The notes under the pieces: model-generated
Seen by the model: the letters and a program-made list of their open reading frames with translations, nothing else
Told to the model about the DNA's origin: nothing
The model's database searches: none
Position numbers and translations under genes: made by a program
Shown: positions 6,631 through 14,991 of the stretch, piece by piece
Layout: every line of letters begins with the position of its first letter
Position numbering within the stretch: position 1 is the stretch's first letter
Source: Actinacidiphila acididurans
GTDB taxonomy: Bacteria; Actinomycetota; Actinomycetes; Streptomycetales; Streptomycetaceae
Length of the DNA stretch: 51,902 nucleotides
NCBI RefSeq assembly: GCF_016918855.1
Contig: NZ_JADKYB010000037.1
Span: 1-51,902, forward strand
Direction: 5' to 3'

Positions 6631-7659
6631 TTACGCGGAGTGCCGCCGCCCGTAGTGCTGGTAGGCGCGGGCGGCCCGGTCGTTGAGTGCGCTCCCCACG
6701 TCGCGCAGTTTCCGTACGACCGGGTTCGGGTGCGGCGGGATCTCGGCGCCCTTGCGGAAGCCGGCGGTGCCCTCGCGGTCGGCCGAGCCGGGCGTCTCCT
6801 GGCCCTCGGGCGCGGACGGCAGGGCCCGGCCGGTGAGCGCAGTGAGCTTGGTGGTCGTCCCGGGCGCGACCCCGTGCGTGAAGCCGGCCGCCTTGGCGGC
6901 GGGGGTGAGCACGATCCGGGTCCGGCGCCGCTGCATCGCGGTGACGATTCGGTCCGCCGCCCGCCGCGCGTCCATCGACATCAGCGGAGTGCCGGCCAGT
7001 GCGGAGAACCAGGCGAACTCCTGCGCCTGCTCCCCGCCGAACTCCGCGGCCAGGTGCGAGCCGGTACGCATCAGCCCCGGCTGCACGGAGGTCACGCTCA
7101 CGCCCTGCGGGCCCGCCTCCGCGTGCAGCCCCTCGGCGAGCGCGGCCACCGCCGCCTTGGCGCAGGAGTACGGCAGCAGGTGCGGTACCGGCAGCAGGCC
7201 GCCGACCGAGCCGATCAGCGCGAGCCGCCCGCCGGCCCGGCTGCGGCGCAGGTACGGCAGGGCCTCCAGGCAGGTGTGCAGGGTGCCGGTGAAGATGGTG
7301 TCCATCGCCTCGCGGAACTGCGTGGCGCCGGTGGCGTCCAGCGGCGCCACCTCGATGACCCCGGCGTTGGCGATCACCACGTCCACGCCGCCGCGTTCCT
7401 CGGCGGCCGCCCGGAACATCTCGCGTACCGCTTCCTGATCGGTCACGTCGCACACCGCGGTACGCACCCGGGCGCCGGGCCGCAGCCGCAGGAAGTCCTC
7501 GGCGGTGGCGAGTTCCTCCTGGTCGCGGGCGGCGACGGTCACCGCGCAGCCGCGCTCGGTCAACTGCTCGGCCAGCAACAGGCCGAGGCCGCGGGAGCCG
7601 CCGGTGACCACCGCGGACAGTCCGGCCAGGGATTCTGGGTGGAGCTGGATCGCTGCCAT
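6631..7659 (-). CDS. SDR family NAD(P)-dependent oxidoreductase
   Basis: 342 aa. GGSRGLG (about 20-26) is the cofactor loop, DVTD a later binding turn, and NAG follows. The catalytic Ser lies in IGSVGG with YSCAK (Tyr and Lys) about 14 residues on. The C-terminal extension of about 90 residues beyond the SDR core (from APGTTTKLTALTG) is hydrophilic and Pro-rich at its end. The start has GGAGGAACCC ahead of the ATG. Substrate unknown. It is read in the same direction as the sortase cassette, but more than 220 bp and a promoter candidate separate them, so co-transcription is doubtful. Confidence 0.85.
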   Translation of the reverse strand: MAAIQLHPESLAGLSAVVTGGSRGLGLLLAEQLTERGCAVTVAARDQEELATAEDFLRLRPGARVRTAVCDVTDQEAVREMFRAAAEERGGVDVVIANAGVIEVAPLDATGATQFREAMDTIFTGTLHTCLEALPYLRRSRAGGRLALIGSVGGLLPVPHLLPYSCAKAAVAALAEGLHAEAGPQGVSVTSVQPGLMRTGSHLAAEFGGEQAQEFAWFSALAGTPLMSMDARRAADRIVTAMQRRRTRIVLTPAAKAAGFTHGVAPGTTTKLTALTGRALPSAPEGQETPGSADREGTAGFRKGAEIPPHPNPVVRKLRDVGSALNDRAARAYQHYGRRHSA

Positions 7660-7949
7660 GGGTTCCTCCCGGTGGTGTCGCCGCCGGGCCCGGCCGGACC
7701 CGGCCTCCCAGGTGCTCGCCTACCCCGCCCACGGCCCTCACACCGCCCGGGACCCGCGGCGGCGGGGGTTCCGTACGGTCCGCCGCCTCACCCACAGGCA
7801 TGTGCCCGTCACCGTACGCGTACGGAACCGGGCGGACGGGGTGTGCCGAGTGCGGGGCTCCCCGTAACCGAACGCCTGGTCGGGCGGCAATTCCGCCCCC
7901 TTAACTCGCCCCGTCAACACGTCCCGGCAAAAAGGCCGGTGAGGACATC
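7660..7949. other. Intergenic region between divergent SDR and small membrane protein genes
   Basis: About 340 bp up to the next start at 8003. The first part must hold the SDR promoter, and the last 55 bp hold the SigB-type promoter listed separately. No further gene or strong repeat was seen; short open frames here have no ribosome site or recognisable product. Confidence 0.5.
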
Positions 7950-7974
7950 GCATGCTGCCCGGTCTTGCGGGTAC
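7950..7974 (+). promoter_or_regulatory. SigB-type stress promoter
   Basis: GCAT (7950-7953), a 15-bp spacer and GGGTAC (7969-7974) fit the Streptomyces SigB-family consensus GNNT-N14-16-GGGTAC/T. The expected start is about 20 nt before the ATG at 8003, with an AAGGAGG site between. Confidence 0.55.
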
Positions 7975-8002
7975 GCGACCGTCAAGAAAGAAGGAGGACC
8001 AA

Positions 8003-8176
8003 ATGGCTGTCGTCGCTTTGGTGTTGCTGCTGGCGCTCGTTCTCGGGGGTCTCGGATTCGCACTGCACGTGTTGTGGTGGATAGCGCTTGCTGTCCTCGT
8101 GCTCTGGCTGCTCGGATTCGTATTCCGCAGCGCGGGTGCCGGTACCGGACGCAGAAGCCGCTGGTATCGATGGTGA
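8003..8176 (+). CDS. Small hydrophobic membrane protein
   Basis: 57 aa. Two hydrophobic segments (MAVVALVLLLALVLGGLGFAL and VLWWIALAVLVLWLLGFVF) are followed by an Arg/Trp-rich end, RRSRWYRW. It resembles the short hydrophobic proteins found in many Streptomyces genomes. Their role is unknown; the SigB-type promoter suggests osmotic or general stress. The start is fixed by AAGGAGG 5 bases upstream. A strong terminator follows 21 bp after the stop, so it is monocistronic. Confidence 0.8.
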   Translation: MAVVALVLLLALVLGGLGFALHVLWWIALAVLVLWLLGFVFRSAGAGTGRRSRWYRW

Positions 8177-8197
8177 GGTGATTCACCGCGATTCCGG

Positions 8198-8231
8198 GCG
8201 CGGGGCGGGGCGGTATTCCCCCGCCCCGCGC
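8198..8231 (+). terminator. Hairpin terminator of the small membrane protein gene
   Basis: Perfect 13-bp stem (GCGCGGGGCGGGG at 8198-8210 with its complement at 8219-8231) around an 8-nt loop, 21 bp after the stop. There is no T tract, as is common in high-GC actinomycetes. Confidence 0.7.
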
Positions 8232-8565
8232 TGGCGTGTCCGCAGGCCCGGCGGAGGGGCGCAACGGGCCGCCGACTGCCGCACATTGGTACAGACCGCG
8301 CCAAGGTGCCAGGGCAGGGGCGGTTTCACGGCCGGCCCCGTCACCCGGGCCCCTGGAGCATCCTGGCCCCCGTCCGTCCCGCCGGCGGATTCGGGGCCGC
8401 GATTCTTTCGGCGAATGGGTACGAGCTTGAAAGGCGGCTGTGAGAGGGTATGCGCTTGACCCCCCGGACGGCTTTACGGAACGGCGGCCGGTATCGTGCC
8501 GGCCGCCAGGTGGTTTGTGCCGGTGGGGCATACCTCGGCGAGCCAGCGACACAAGGATCGTGCCC
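8232..8565. other. Intergenic region upstream of marR
   Basis: About 330 bp with no convincing gene. GGGTAC at 8417-8422 resembles a SigB -10 element, but the only GNNT upstream is 12 bp away, outside the usual range. The marR promoter should lie here; its position was not resolved. Confidence 0.4.
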
Positions 8566-9057
8566 ATGGATTCCACACTGCCCCAAGCGGCGTCGGCGGC
8601 GCGGAGACGGAAACGCCTGACCAATCGGATCAAGGACGGGCTGCGCGACCTGAGCGTTCAGCTCGCCTTGCTCAACCATCAGGTCGGCAGCCATCTCGAT
8701 CTGCGTGACACCGATCTGGAGTGCCTGGACCTGATCAGCCGCCACGGCCCGATAGGCCCGACCGCCCTGGCCCGGCGCGGGGGCCTGCATCCGGCCACCC
8801 TCACCGGGGTGCTGGACCGGCTCGAACGCGGCGGCTGGGTGGTCCGCACCCCCAACCCCAGTGACCGCAGGGCCGTGCTGGTGCAGATCATCAGGGAGAA
8901 GGAGGCCGAGGTCGCGCTGATGTTCTCCGGCCTGAGCAGCGCCATGGAGAGTGTCTGCGCGGAGTACGACGACGCCGACCTGCTCAAGATCGCCGACTTC
9001 CTGCTGCGCACCGCACGCGCCAGCCGTATCGCCACCGACCAACTCGCCGAGTCCTGA
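8566..9057 (+). CDS. MarR family transcriptional regulator
   Basis: 163 aa. The winged-helix core is clear: LECLDLISRHGPIGPTALARR, then GLHPATLTGVLDRLERGGWVVR (recognition helix) and the wing NPSDRRAVLVQI. Flanking helices should form the dimer interface. The ATG at 8566 has AAGGA 8 bases upstream; the GTG at 8560 is too close to that site. Ligand and targets are unknown. The next gene converges on it, so it does not form an operon with a visible target. Confidence 0.88.
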   Translation: MDSTLPQAASAARRRKRLTNRIKDGLRDLSVQLALLNHQVGSHLDLRDTDLECLDLISRHGPIGPTALARRGGLHPATLTGVLDRLERGGWVVRTPNPSDRRAVLVQIIREKEAEVALMFSGLSSAMESVCAEYDDADLLKIADFLLRTARASRIATDQLAES

Positions 9058-9255
9058 ACCCGGCCCGGAGCCCGAGCCCCGGCCTGAAGCGGAACCCGAA
9101 CCCGAACGGGAACCTGAACGCTGCGGGGCACCACTGCGCCGGCCACCGAAAACTTTTCGCCGCGGACCCGGTGATCCGGTGGGACGGCCTGGCGATAGCG
9201 CTTGTGGCGGGGGGCGAAATTCGGCCGTGCGGGGGCAGCGTACGGGCCGGCGGAC
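9058..9255. other. Gap between convergent marR and hemerythrin genes
   Basis: About 307 bp separate the two stops. The start of the gap has short GAACC/GAGCCC-type repeats (about 9058-9120) that read as Pro/Glu dipeptides in one frame but belong to no gene. The second half holds the hairpin at 9256-9289. Confidence 0.4.
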
Positions 9256-9289
9256 GTGCCCGCGCTCGGTGCTCCGAGAACGCGGGCAC
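9256..9289. terminator. Bidirectional hairpin between convergent genes
   Basis: GTGCCCGCG-CTCGG, loop TGCT, CCGAG, AA bulge, CGCGGGCAC: 14 paired bases in all. It lies 76 bp past the hemerythrin stop and about 200 bp past the marR stop. Confidence 0.6.
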
Positions 9290-9364
9290 ATTCGAGAAAT
9301 GCGCCGCCGGCTTACGGCACCACTCAAGGCCAGCCGGCCGGCGACGGATGTGCGCCGGGGTGTG

Positions 9365-10015
9365 TCAGAAGCTCCACAGGTCCCGGCCGCGATACCGCGG
9401 CTGCCAGGACAGCCGGTAGAGCAGCCGCAGGGGCGGCGGCATCCGCTGGAGCCATTTACGGGCTTCGGCCGGCGCCATGCCGTCGGTGATCCAGGGCATC
9501 CACTCGGCGGCGCCGCTGAGCTTCTGCCGACGGGCCATGGCACCGCGGAATCCGCCCCAGTCCTTGGGTGTCATCACCGCCTCGATGAGCGGCAGGGCGT
9601 CGGCTTCCTCGTGCGCCAGGTGCACGTCCAGGGTGGCCCGCAACTCCTCGACCTTCTGCGTCAGGTGGGGTGCCCGCGCGTCCATGGCGGCGTCCACGGC
9701 GGCCAGTTGCGGGTCGAGCACCCCGTGCTCGGCCTCCATCGCGTCCAGCAGCGCCAGGGCGTCGGCCCGCCCGGCCACCCGCTCCCGCAGCCGCGGCCAC
9801 AGCCAGGCGTCCTCCACCGTGTGGTGCACGTGAAGCTGCCGCTTGAACGTCTCCCACCCCTCCCGCACCCGCGGCGCGTCCGTCCGCCCGGCCGCCGCGG
9901 CGCCCGCCAGCCGCTCCAGGTCCCGGCGGAACGCGTCATGCGTGACGTACATCTCGGTGAAATTGATCCTGTCGGGGTCATTGGCAGTGACGATGCGCTC
10001 GATCTCGGTCGTCAT
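9365..10015 (-). CDS. Hemerythrin domain-containing protein
   Basis: 216 aa. Four-helix di-iron domain with spaced ligand motifs: THDAFRRDL (about 25-33), HVHHTVEDAWLWPRL (His and Glu), EHGVLDPQL, and HLAHEEADALPLI. These match the HHE pattern that binds two irons and O2 or NO. The last 60 residues (WMPWITDGMAPAEARKWLQRMPPPLRLLYRLSWQPRY) form an extension common in actinobacterial members. The ATG at 10015 follows GAAGGA closely. No redox partner lies nearby. Physiological role (oxygen or nitric oxide sensing, or iron storage) is not settled for this subgroup. Confidence 0.88.
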   Translation of the reverse strand: MTTEIERIVTANDPDRINFTEMYVTHDAFRRDLERLAGAAAAGRTDAPRVREGWETFKRQLHVHHTVEDAWLWPRLRERVAGRADALALLDAMEAEHGVLDPQLAAVDAAMDARAPHLTQKVEELRATLDVHLAHEEADALPLIEAVMTPKDWGGFRGAMARRQKLSGAAEWMPWITDGMAPAEARKWLQRMPPPLRLLYRLSWQPRYRGRDLWSF

Positions 10016-10309
10016 GATTCCTTCACTCCCTTGCGGCACTGACTCGCGGCGGGGGACGCGCCGGCCGCACCGAGCGCCCGACGCCACCCGTGGCCCCCTC
10101 GCCACGTGCCCGCGGCTCCCCTCCCCGCGGTCCCACCCCCAAGAGGCCCCCACCGCGCCGGTGTGTGACATCGGGCTCCGCCCGGCCCGAACCGGCAAAG
10201 CCCGCCCCACCGACCGGCAGCCCCAATCACCGCCCACCCACCCGGAATTGCCGATTCCGCCAGCCCCGTTCCCCCGCCGTCCGCCGGAGCCGTCCCCGCA
10301 GCCCGCCCT
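10016..10309. other. Cytosine-rich intergenic region
   Basis: About 415 bp separate the divergent hemerythrin and SIS genes. The stretch to 10309 is C-rich on the plus strand with no gene seen. The candidate operator at 10310-10341 lies nearer the SIS gene. Confidence 0.4.
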
Positions 10310-10341
10310 TTGCTCATTCTTGCTCGAACGGCCATCTGTTC
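10310..10341 (+). promoter_or_regulatory. Candidate DeoR-type operator upstream of the SIS gene
   Basis: TTGCTC repeats at 10310 and 10320 with a 10-bp period, followed by GAAC-N8-GTTC (10326-10341). Direct repeats on one DNA face are typical for DeoR-family regulators of amino-sugar genes, and the genes downstream are of that type. No deoR gene is in the window. Confidence 0.3.
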
Positions 10342-10431
10342 GCGCAGCTTCACTCACCTACACTGACGCCAGCAGCACGGCGCGGCGCCGGGGGCGCCGC
10401 GTGATCCCCCGGCCGACCGTGAGGAGCCCCG

Positions 10432-11322
10432 ATGCCCGCGTCCCTGACCACCACCGAGATCGCGACGCAGCCCGAGTGCTGGCAGCGGGCGTCCGAACTG
10501 GCCACGACGGCCGCCGGGAAGCTGCCGCACGAGGGGGAACGGGTCGCCGTCGTCGGCTGCGGCACGTCCTGGTTCATGGCGCAGTCCTACGCCGCCCTGC
10601 GCGAACGGGCCGGCCAGGGCGAGACCGACGCCTTCGCGGCCTCCGAGTTCCCGTTCGGCCGCCGCTACGACCGGGTGCTGGCCATCACCCGCTCCGGCAC
10701 CACCACCGAGGTACTACGGGCCTGCGAACGGCTGCGCGCGGCCGCCGTACCCGTCACCGCCCTCACCGCCGACCCGGCCACCCCCGTGATGGACCTCGCC
10801 GACGAGGTGGTCGTCCTCGACTTCGCCGACGAACAGTCGGTCGTCCAGACCCGGTTCGCCACCTCCGTACTGGCCCTGCTGCGCACCCACCTGGGCGAGG
10901 ACCTGACCGCCGCCGTCACGGACGCCCGCAAGGCGGTCGAGGAGGACACGGACCCGGCATTGCCCGCCGCCGAGCAGTTCACCTTTCTCGGCACCGGCTG
11001 GACCCACGGGCTGGCCCAGGAGGCGGCCCTCAAGATGCGCGAGGCCGCCGGTGCCTGGACCGAGGCGTACCCGGCCATGGAGTACCGGCACGGCCCGATC
11101 AGCATCACCGGCCCCGGCCGCGTCGTGTGGGGCTTCGGCCCGCTCCCGGACGGGCTCGCCGAGAACGTCGCCACCGTCGGCGGCCACCTCCACCACCGCC
11201 CCGCCAGCGACCCCCTGGCCGACCTCGTCCGCGCCCAGCGGCTCGCCGTCGCCATCGCCGAGGACAAGGGCTACGACCCCGACCGCCCCCGCAACCTCAC
11301 CCGCTCGGTCGTCCTGCCCTGA
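10432..11322 (+). CDS. SIS domain sugar-phosphate isomerase / deaminase-like protein
   Basis: 296 aa with two SIS modules, as in the isomerase half of glucosamine-6-phosphate synthase and in AgaS. The first has VAVVGCGTSWFMAQSYAAL and ITRSGTTTEVLRA (sugar-phosphate loop). The second has FTFLGTGWTHGLAQEAALKMREAAG followed by the conserved EAYPAMEYRHGP. It probably deaminates or isomerises an amino-sugar or keto-sugar phosphate. The aldolase 62 bp downstream suggests an AgaS/KbaY-like route (galactosamine or tagatose type). The start has GAGGAG 5 bases before the ATG. Confidence 0.85.
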   Translation: MPASLTTTEIATQPECWQRASELATTAAGKLPHEGERVAVVGCGTSWFMAQSYAALRERAGQGETDAFAASEFPFGRRYDRVLAITRSGTTTEVLRACERLRAAAVPVTALTADPATPVMDLADEVVVLDFADEQSVVQTRFATSVLALLRTHLGEDLTAAVTDARKAVEEDTDPALPAAEQFTFLGTGWTHGLAQEAALKMREAAGAWTEAYPAMEYRHGPISITGPGRVVWGFGPLPDGLAENVATVGGHLHHRPASDPLADLVRAQRLAVAIAEDKGYDPDRPRNLTRSVVLP

Positions 11323-11384
11323 CCCCCGTTCCCGTACTCGCCGCTCCCTGGCCCGCCCCTCCCCGCCCCGCCGAGGAACCACCC

Positions 11385-12221
11385 GTGCCTGCCGCCGCCA
11401 CTTCCGCCCTCGTCACCGCCGCCCGCGCCTCGGGCCGGGGCGTCGCCGCCTTCAACGTCATCACCCTCGAACACGCCGAAGCCGTGGTGGCCGCCGCCGA
11501 GCACACCGGGCTGCCGGTCGTCCTCCAACTCAGCGAGAACGCCGCCCTCTTCCACGCCGGCCGCGTCGAACCCCTGCTGGCCGGCGCGGCCGCCCTCGCC
11601 CGCGACACCCCGGTCCCGGTCGCCCTCCACCTGGACCACGTGACCTCGGAGGACCTGCTGCGGGCCGGCGTGGCGGCCGGCGTCTCCTCGGTGATGTTCG
11701 ACGCCTCGACGCTGCCCTACGAGGACAACGTCCGCGCCACCGCCCGCATCACCGCATGGGCCCACTCCAGTGGCGTCTGGGTCGAGGCCGAACTCGGCGA
11801 GGTCGGCGGCAAGGACGGCGCCCACGCGCCCGGCGTCCGCACCGACCCCGCCGAGGCCGCGGCCTTCACCGCTGCCACCGGCGTCGACTCGCTGGCCGTC
11901 GCGGTCGGCAACTCCCACGCGATGACCGAACGCACCGCTCGCATCGATCTCGACCTCATCGCCCGGCTCCGCGCGGCCCTCGACGTCCCCCTGGTCCTGC
12001 ACGGCTCGTCGGGCGTCCCCGACGACGACCTGCGCCGTGCGGTCACCGCCGGCATGACCAAGATCAATATCGGCACCGCGCTGAACATCGCCTACACCGC
12101 CGCCGTCCGCGACCGTCTCATCACCGACCCCTCCGTCGTGGACCCTCGCCGCTATCTCGCCTCCGCCCGCGAGGCCATGACCACCACCGCGGCCCATCTC
12201 CTTCGGGTCGTGGCGGGCTGA
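11385..12221 (+). CDS. Class II fructose/tagatose-bisphosphate aldolase family protein
   Basis: 278 aa from GTG at 11385 (GAGGA 8 bases upstream). AFNVITLEHAEAVV is the family N-terminus. HLDHV (Asp84, His85) supplies the catalytic Asp and a zinc His. GEVGGKDG, VGNSHAMT, LHGSSGVPDDDLRRAV and KINIGTALN are the remaining zinc and phosphate-binding segments. The reaction is a zinc-dependent retro-aldol split of a ketose bisphosphate. At 278 residues it is closer in length to KbaY/GatY than to classic FbaA (about 350). Likely co-transcribed with the SIS gene. No kinase supplying the bisphosphate is present here. Confidence 0.88.
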   Translation: MPAAATSALVTAARASGRGVAAFNVITLEHAEAVVAAAEHTGLPVVLQLSENAALFHAGRVEPLLAGAAALARDTPVPVALHLDHVTSEDLLRAGVAAGVSSVMFDASTLPYEDNVRATARITAWAHSSGVWVEAELGEVGGKDGAHAPGVRTDPAEAAAFTAATGVDSLAVAVGNSHAMTERTARIDLDLIARLRAALDVPLVLHGSSGVPDDDLRRAVTAGMTKINIGTALNIAYTAAVRDRLITDPSVVDPRRYLASAREAMTTTAAHLLRVVAG

Positions 12222-12455
12222 CACCCCCAGAACGTGCCGACTCGCACCAACCCCGGCGAATCCAGACGCACCATCCGCATGCACCGCGAACGGAGCCCCC
12301 TCCGCGTATCGAACCGTAACCTCCTCGCCACGTTTGTCACCGTTACGCGGGTTCCACGTCACAGCAGATCAACAAGCCCATGCGGTCACCGCCGGCCTGT
12401 CGTTGACCCCCCGAGGGTGCTGATCAACGGCTCCCCTGCCGTATGGAGGTGCATC

Positions 12456-12659
12456 TTGACCGACCGGACTCTGTGGTCGTACGCGGACATCGCCGCGCAC
12501 ATCCGCGTGCAGGTCGACACCGTGCGCTCGTACCGCAAGCACGGGCATCTGCCCGAGCCCGACGTCGTGGAGGGCGGCAAGCCGTTCTGGTACGCCGACA
12601 CGATCCGGGCCTGGAGTGCCCGGCGGCCGGGGAACCGCGGCCGCCGGGATCCCGGCTGA
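12456..12659 (+). CDS. Small MerR/AlpA-like helix-turn-helix protein
   Basis: 67 aa from TTG at 12456, chosen because GGAGGT ends 5 bases upstream. WSYADIAAHIRVQVDTVRSYRKHGHLPEPD is a MerR/HTH_17-type DNA-binding helix pair, followed by the short wing VVEGGKPFWYADTIRAW. There is no effector domain. Similar one-domain proteins are common in Streptomyces and include excisionase-like and regulator-like members; no phage genes are nearby, so a small regulator is likelier. Its stop is 3 bp from the stop of the convergent MMPL gene. Confidence 0.7.
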   Translation: MTDRTLWSYADIAAHIRVQVDTVRSYRKHGHLPEPDVVEGGKPFWYADTIRAWSARRPGNRGRRDPG

Positions 12660-12662
12660 GCG

Positions 12663-14876
12663 TCAGCTCCCGGAGACCGGCTCGGGGTCCCGCCGCTCCT
12701 CGGGGCGTGGGGCCCTCGGCGTGTCCTCGGCCTCGCCGCCCTCGGATATGCCGAACCGTTCGTGGAACCTGCGCAGCACGGGCGGTGCCCACCAGGTGGC
12801 CCGCCCGGTCAGCCGCATCACCGCCGGGACCAGCAGGGTGCGCACCACCATGGCGTCCATCAGGACGGCCAGCGCGAGCCCCAGGCCCAGCATCTTGGTG
12901 TTGGTCACCCGGGAGGTGCCGATGGCCACCATCACCACGGCGAGGATCACCGCGGCCGCCGTGATCAGCCCGCCGGTCCGTTTCAGGCCGAAGACGATCG
13001 CGGACTCGTGGTCGCCGGTGCGGTCGTACTCCTCCTTGATCCGGGAGAGCAGGAACACCCCGTAGTCCATGGACAGTCCGAAGGCCACGCAGAACATCAG
13101 CACCGGCAAGGTGGTCTCGATGCTGCCGGTCGCGATGAAGTTCAGCGGGCCGGACAGGTGGCCGTCCTGAAAGACCCAGACCACGCTGCCGAACATCGCG
13201 GTGAGGCTGAGGGCGTTGAGAAGTACGGCCTGCAGCGGTATGAGCACGCTGCCGGTCAGCAGGAAGACCAGCACCAGGGTGACCAGGGCGATGATCCCGG
13301 CCGCCCAGGGGAGTTTGGCGCCTATGGCGTCCTTGCTGTCCACCAGGACCGCCGCCTGGCCGGTCACGGAGGCGTGGAAGCCGGCCGGCAGCGCCCTGAT
13401 CTGCCGCACCAGGTGCTGGGTGCCGGCGTCCACGGCCTCGCCCTTGGGCAGCACCGTCACATAGGCGGTGTCCGAACCCGCCGCGGTGTAGGGGCCGTCG
13501 ACCCGCACCACGCCCGGCAGGGCGGCCAGTTTACGGTCGTAATCGGTCAGCTCGGCCCGGTCGGCGCGCTCGGCCAGCACGGTGATCGCGCCGTCCGGGC
13601 TGCCGGGAAACTCCTCCCGGATGTGCTGCTGCACCGCGTGCGCCTCGGCCGAGGCGGGCAGCTGACGGTCGTCCGCCGTGCCGAACTTCACCTGGAGGAA
13701 GGGCAGTCCGAGCACCAGCAGACCGGCCACCACGCCCACCACGAACAGCGGCGCCCGGCGCATCACCGTGCGGGCGATGCGGGCGTACCCGGCGCCCGGA
13801 TCGGCGGCGCTCCTGCGGCGCAGCAACCTGCGCAGGTCCAGCGCGTTGACCCGGTCGCCCAACAGGACCAGTGCGCCGGGCAGTACGACCAGCGCGGCCG
13901 CGGCCGCCAGCAGGACGACGGCGATCCCGGAGTAGGCGAGGGAACGCAGGAAATACTGCGGGAAGACCAGCATCGCGGACAGCGACGCGGCCACCGTGAG
14001 CGCGGAGAACAGCACGGTCCGGCCCGCCGTGCGCAGGGTCGGCGCCACCGCCGCGCGCGGTGTGCGGCCGTTCGCCAGCTCCTCGCGGAACCGGCGCACG
14101 ATGAACAGCGCGTAGTCGATCGCCAGGCCCAGCCCCAAGGCGGTGGTCAGGTTCTCCGCGAAGACCGAGACGTCGGTGAACTCGGTGATCGCGCGCAGGA
14201 CCGCGCTCGCGCCCAGGATCGCCAGGATGCCCACGCCCAGCGGCAGCATGGCGGCCACCGCACTGCCGAAGACCATGACGAGCAGCACCAGGGTGATGGG
14301 CAGCGCAATCGCCTCGGCCCGCACCAGGTCGTCCTGGGTGGTGGTCTGCAGTTCGCGCCGCACCTCGGCGGAGCCGCCGACCGAGACCCCGACCGGGCCA
14401 TGGCTGCCCTCGTAGGCGGGCGCGAGCCTCTTGACCTCCTTGGCCACGGCGTCGTCGTCGCCGCGCAGCCGGGCGGTGATCAGCGCGGAGCCGCCGTCCT
14501 TGGCCCGCAGCGCGGGCGAGTGCGTGCTCCAGTACGAGGTCACCCCGGTCACGTCCGGGTCGGTCGCAAGCTTGTGGGCCAGATCCTGGGCCCGGGCGGT
14601 CACGGCGGGGGTGTCCACGCCGGCGCCCCGGGAGTCGACCAGCAGCACCAGGTTCGGCTGCGAGGCAGGGAAGTGCCGGCCGAGCGCGTCCGTGGCGTAC
14701 GAGGACTGGGACCCCGGTGCCTCCCAGCCGCCGCTGGCCAGCCGGCTCCCCACGCCGCTTCCCGCCACCAGAGCCAGCCCGGCGAACACCAGGGCGAGGA
14801 GCAGCGTCAGCCGCGGTCTGGCCGTGACGACCCGCACCCATCCCCCGATGGGGACTTCGCGGTTGACATCGGACAT
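12663..14876 (-). CDS. MMPL/RND family membrane transporter
   Basis: 737 aa. Two similar halves, each with one N-terminal membrane helix, a soluble loop and about five helices. The first loop spans about 45-195. Helices follow, with GLGLAIDYALFIVRRFREEL, the proton-relay-like Asp-Tyr signature, and the second half repeats it as FGLSMDYGVFLLSRIKEEY. A Glu/Arg-rich tail ends the protein. MMPL proteins export lipids or small hydrophobic compounds in actinobacteria. A TetR gene is divergent with a nested operator-like dyad between, so expression is probably induced by a ligand or exported compound. Confidence 0.9.
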   Translation of the reverse strand: MSDVNREVPIGGWVRVVTARPRLTLLLALVFAGLALVAGSGVGSRLASGGWEAPGSQSSYATDALGRHFPASQPNLVLLVDSRGAGVDTPAVTARAQDLAHKLATDPDVTGVTSYWSTHSPALRAKDGGSALITARLRGDDDAVAKEVKRLAPAYEGSHGPVGVSVGGSAEVRRELQTTTQDDLVRAEAIALPITLVLLVMVFGSAVAAMLPLGVGILAILGASAVLRAITEFTDVSVFAENLTTALGLGLAIDYALFIVRRFREELANGRTPRAAVAPTLRTAGRTVLFSALTVAASLSAMLVFPQYFLRSLAYSGIAVVLLAAAAALVVLPGALVLLGDRVNALDLRRLLRRRSAADPGAGYARIARTVMRRAPLFVVGVVAGLLVLGLPFLQVKFGTADDRQLPASAEAHAVQQHIREEFPGSPDGAITVLAERADRAELTDYDRKLAALPGVVRVDGPYTAAGSDTAYVTVLPKGEAVDAGTQHLVRQIRALPAGFHASVTGQAAVLVDSKDAIGAKLPWAAGIIALVTLVLVFLLTGSVLIPLQAVLLNALSLTAMFGSVVWVFQDGHLSGPLNFIATGSIETTLPVLMFCVAFGLSMDYGVFLLSRIKEEYDRTGDHESAIVFGLKRTGGLITAAAVILAVVMVAIGTSRVTNTKMLGLGLALAVLMDAMVVRTLLVPAVMRLTGRATWWAPPVLRRFHERFGISEGGEAEDTPRAPRPEERRDPEPVSGS

Positions 14877-14915
14877 GTCTCAGGTGTCCTCTCCCCGTAG
14901 AACGACTACCATCGA

Positions 14916-14968
14916 AAACACGATTGATCGCTCGCGTTTCTCCAGAATGCGAGCGACCCCTCGTGTTT
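14916..14968. promoter_or_regulatory. Nested palindrome, probable TetR operator
   Basis: Two perfect inverted repeats share the centre at 14942: AAACACGA (14916-14923) with TCGTGTTT (14961-14968), and TCGCTCGC (14928-14935) with GCGAGCGA (14949-14956). The dyad lies between the divergent MMPL and TetR genes and covers the predicted MMPL -10 region. Confidence 0.7.
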
Positions 14969-14973
14969 GTCAA
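14944..14973 (-). promoter_or_regulatory. Candidate promoter of the MMPL gene
   Basis: On the minus strand TTGACA (14973-14968) and CATTCT (14949-14944) are 18 bp apart. The -35 matches the housekeeping consensus fully, the -10 in three positions. It overlaps the right half of the dyad, so repressor binding would block it. Confidence 0.5.
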
Positions 14974-14991
14974 TCCTTCCTGGGAGTCAAC

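Noticed and set aside
8401..8422. SigB-like promoter (GATT...GGGTAC) upstream of marR
   Set aside because: The spacer is only 12 bp; the consensus needs 14-16.
12762..14900. 712-codon plus-strand open frame opposite the MMPL gene
   Set aside because: Shadow frame with His/Gln/Gly-rich low-complexity translation and no ribosome site.
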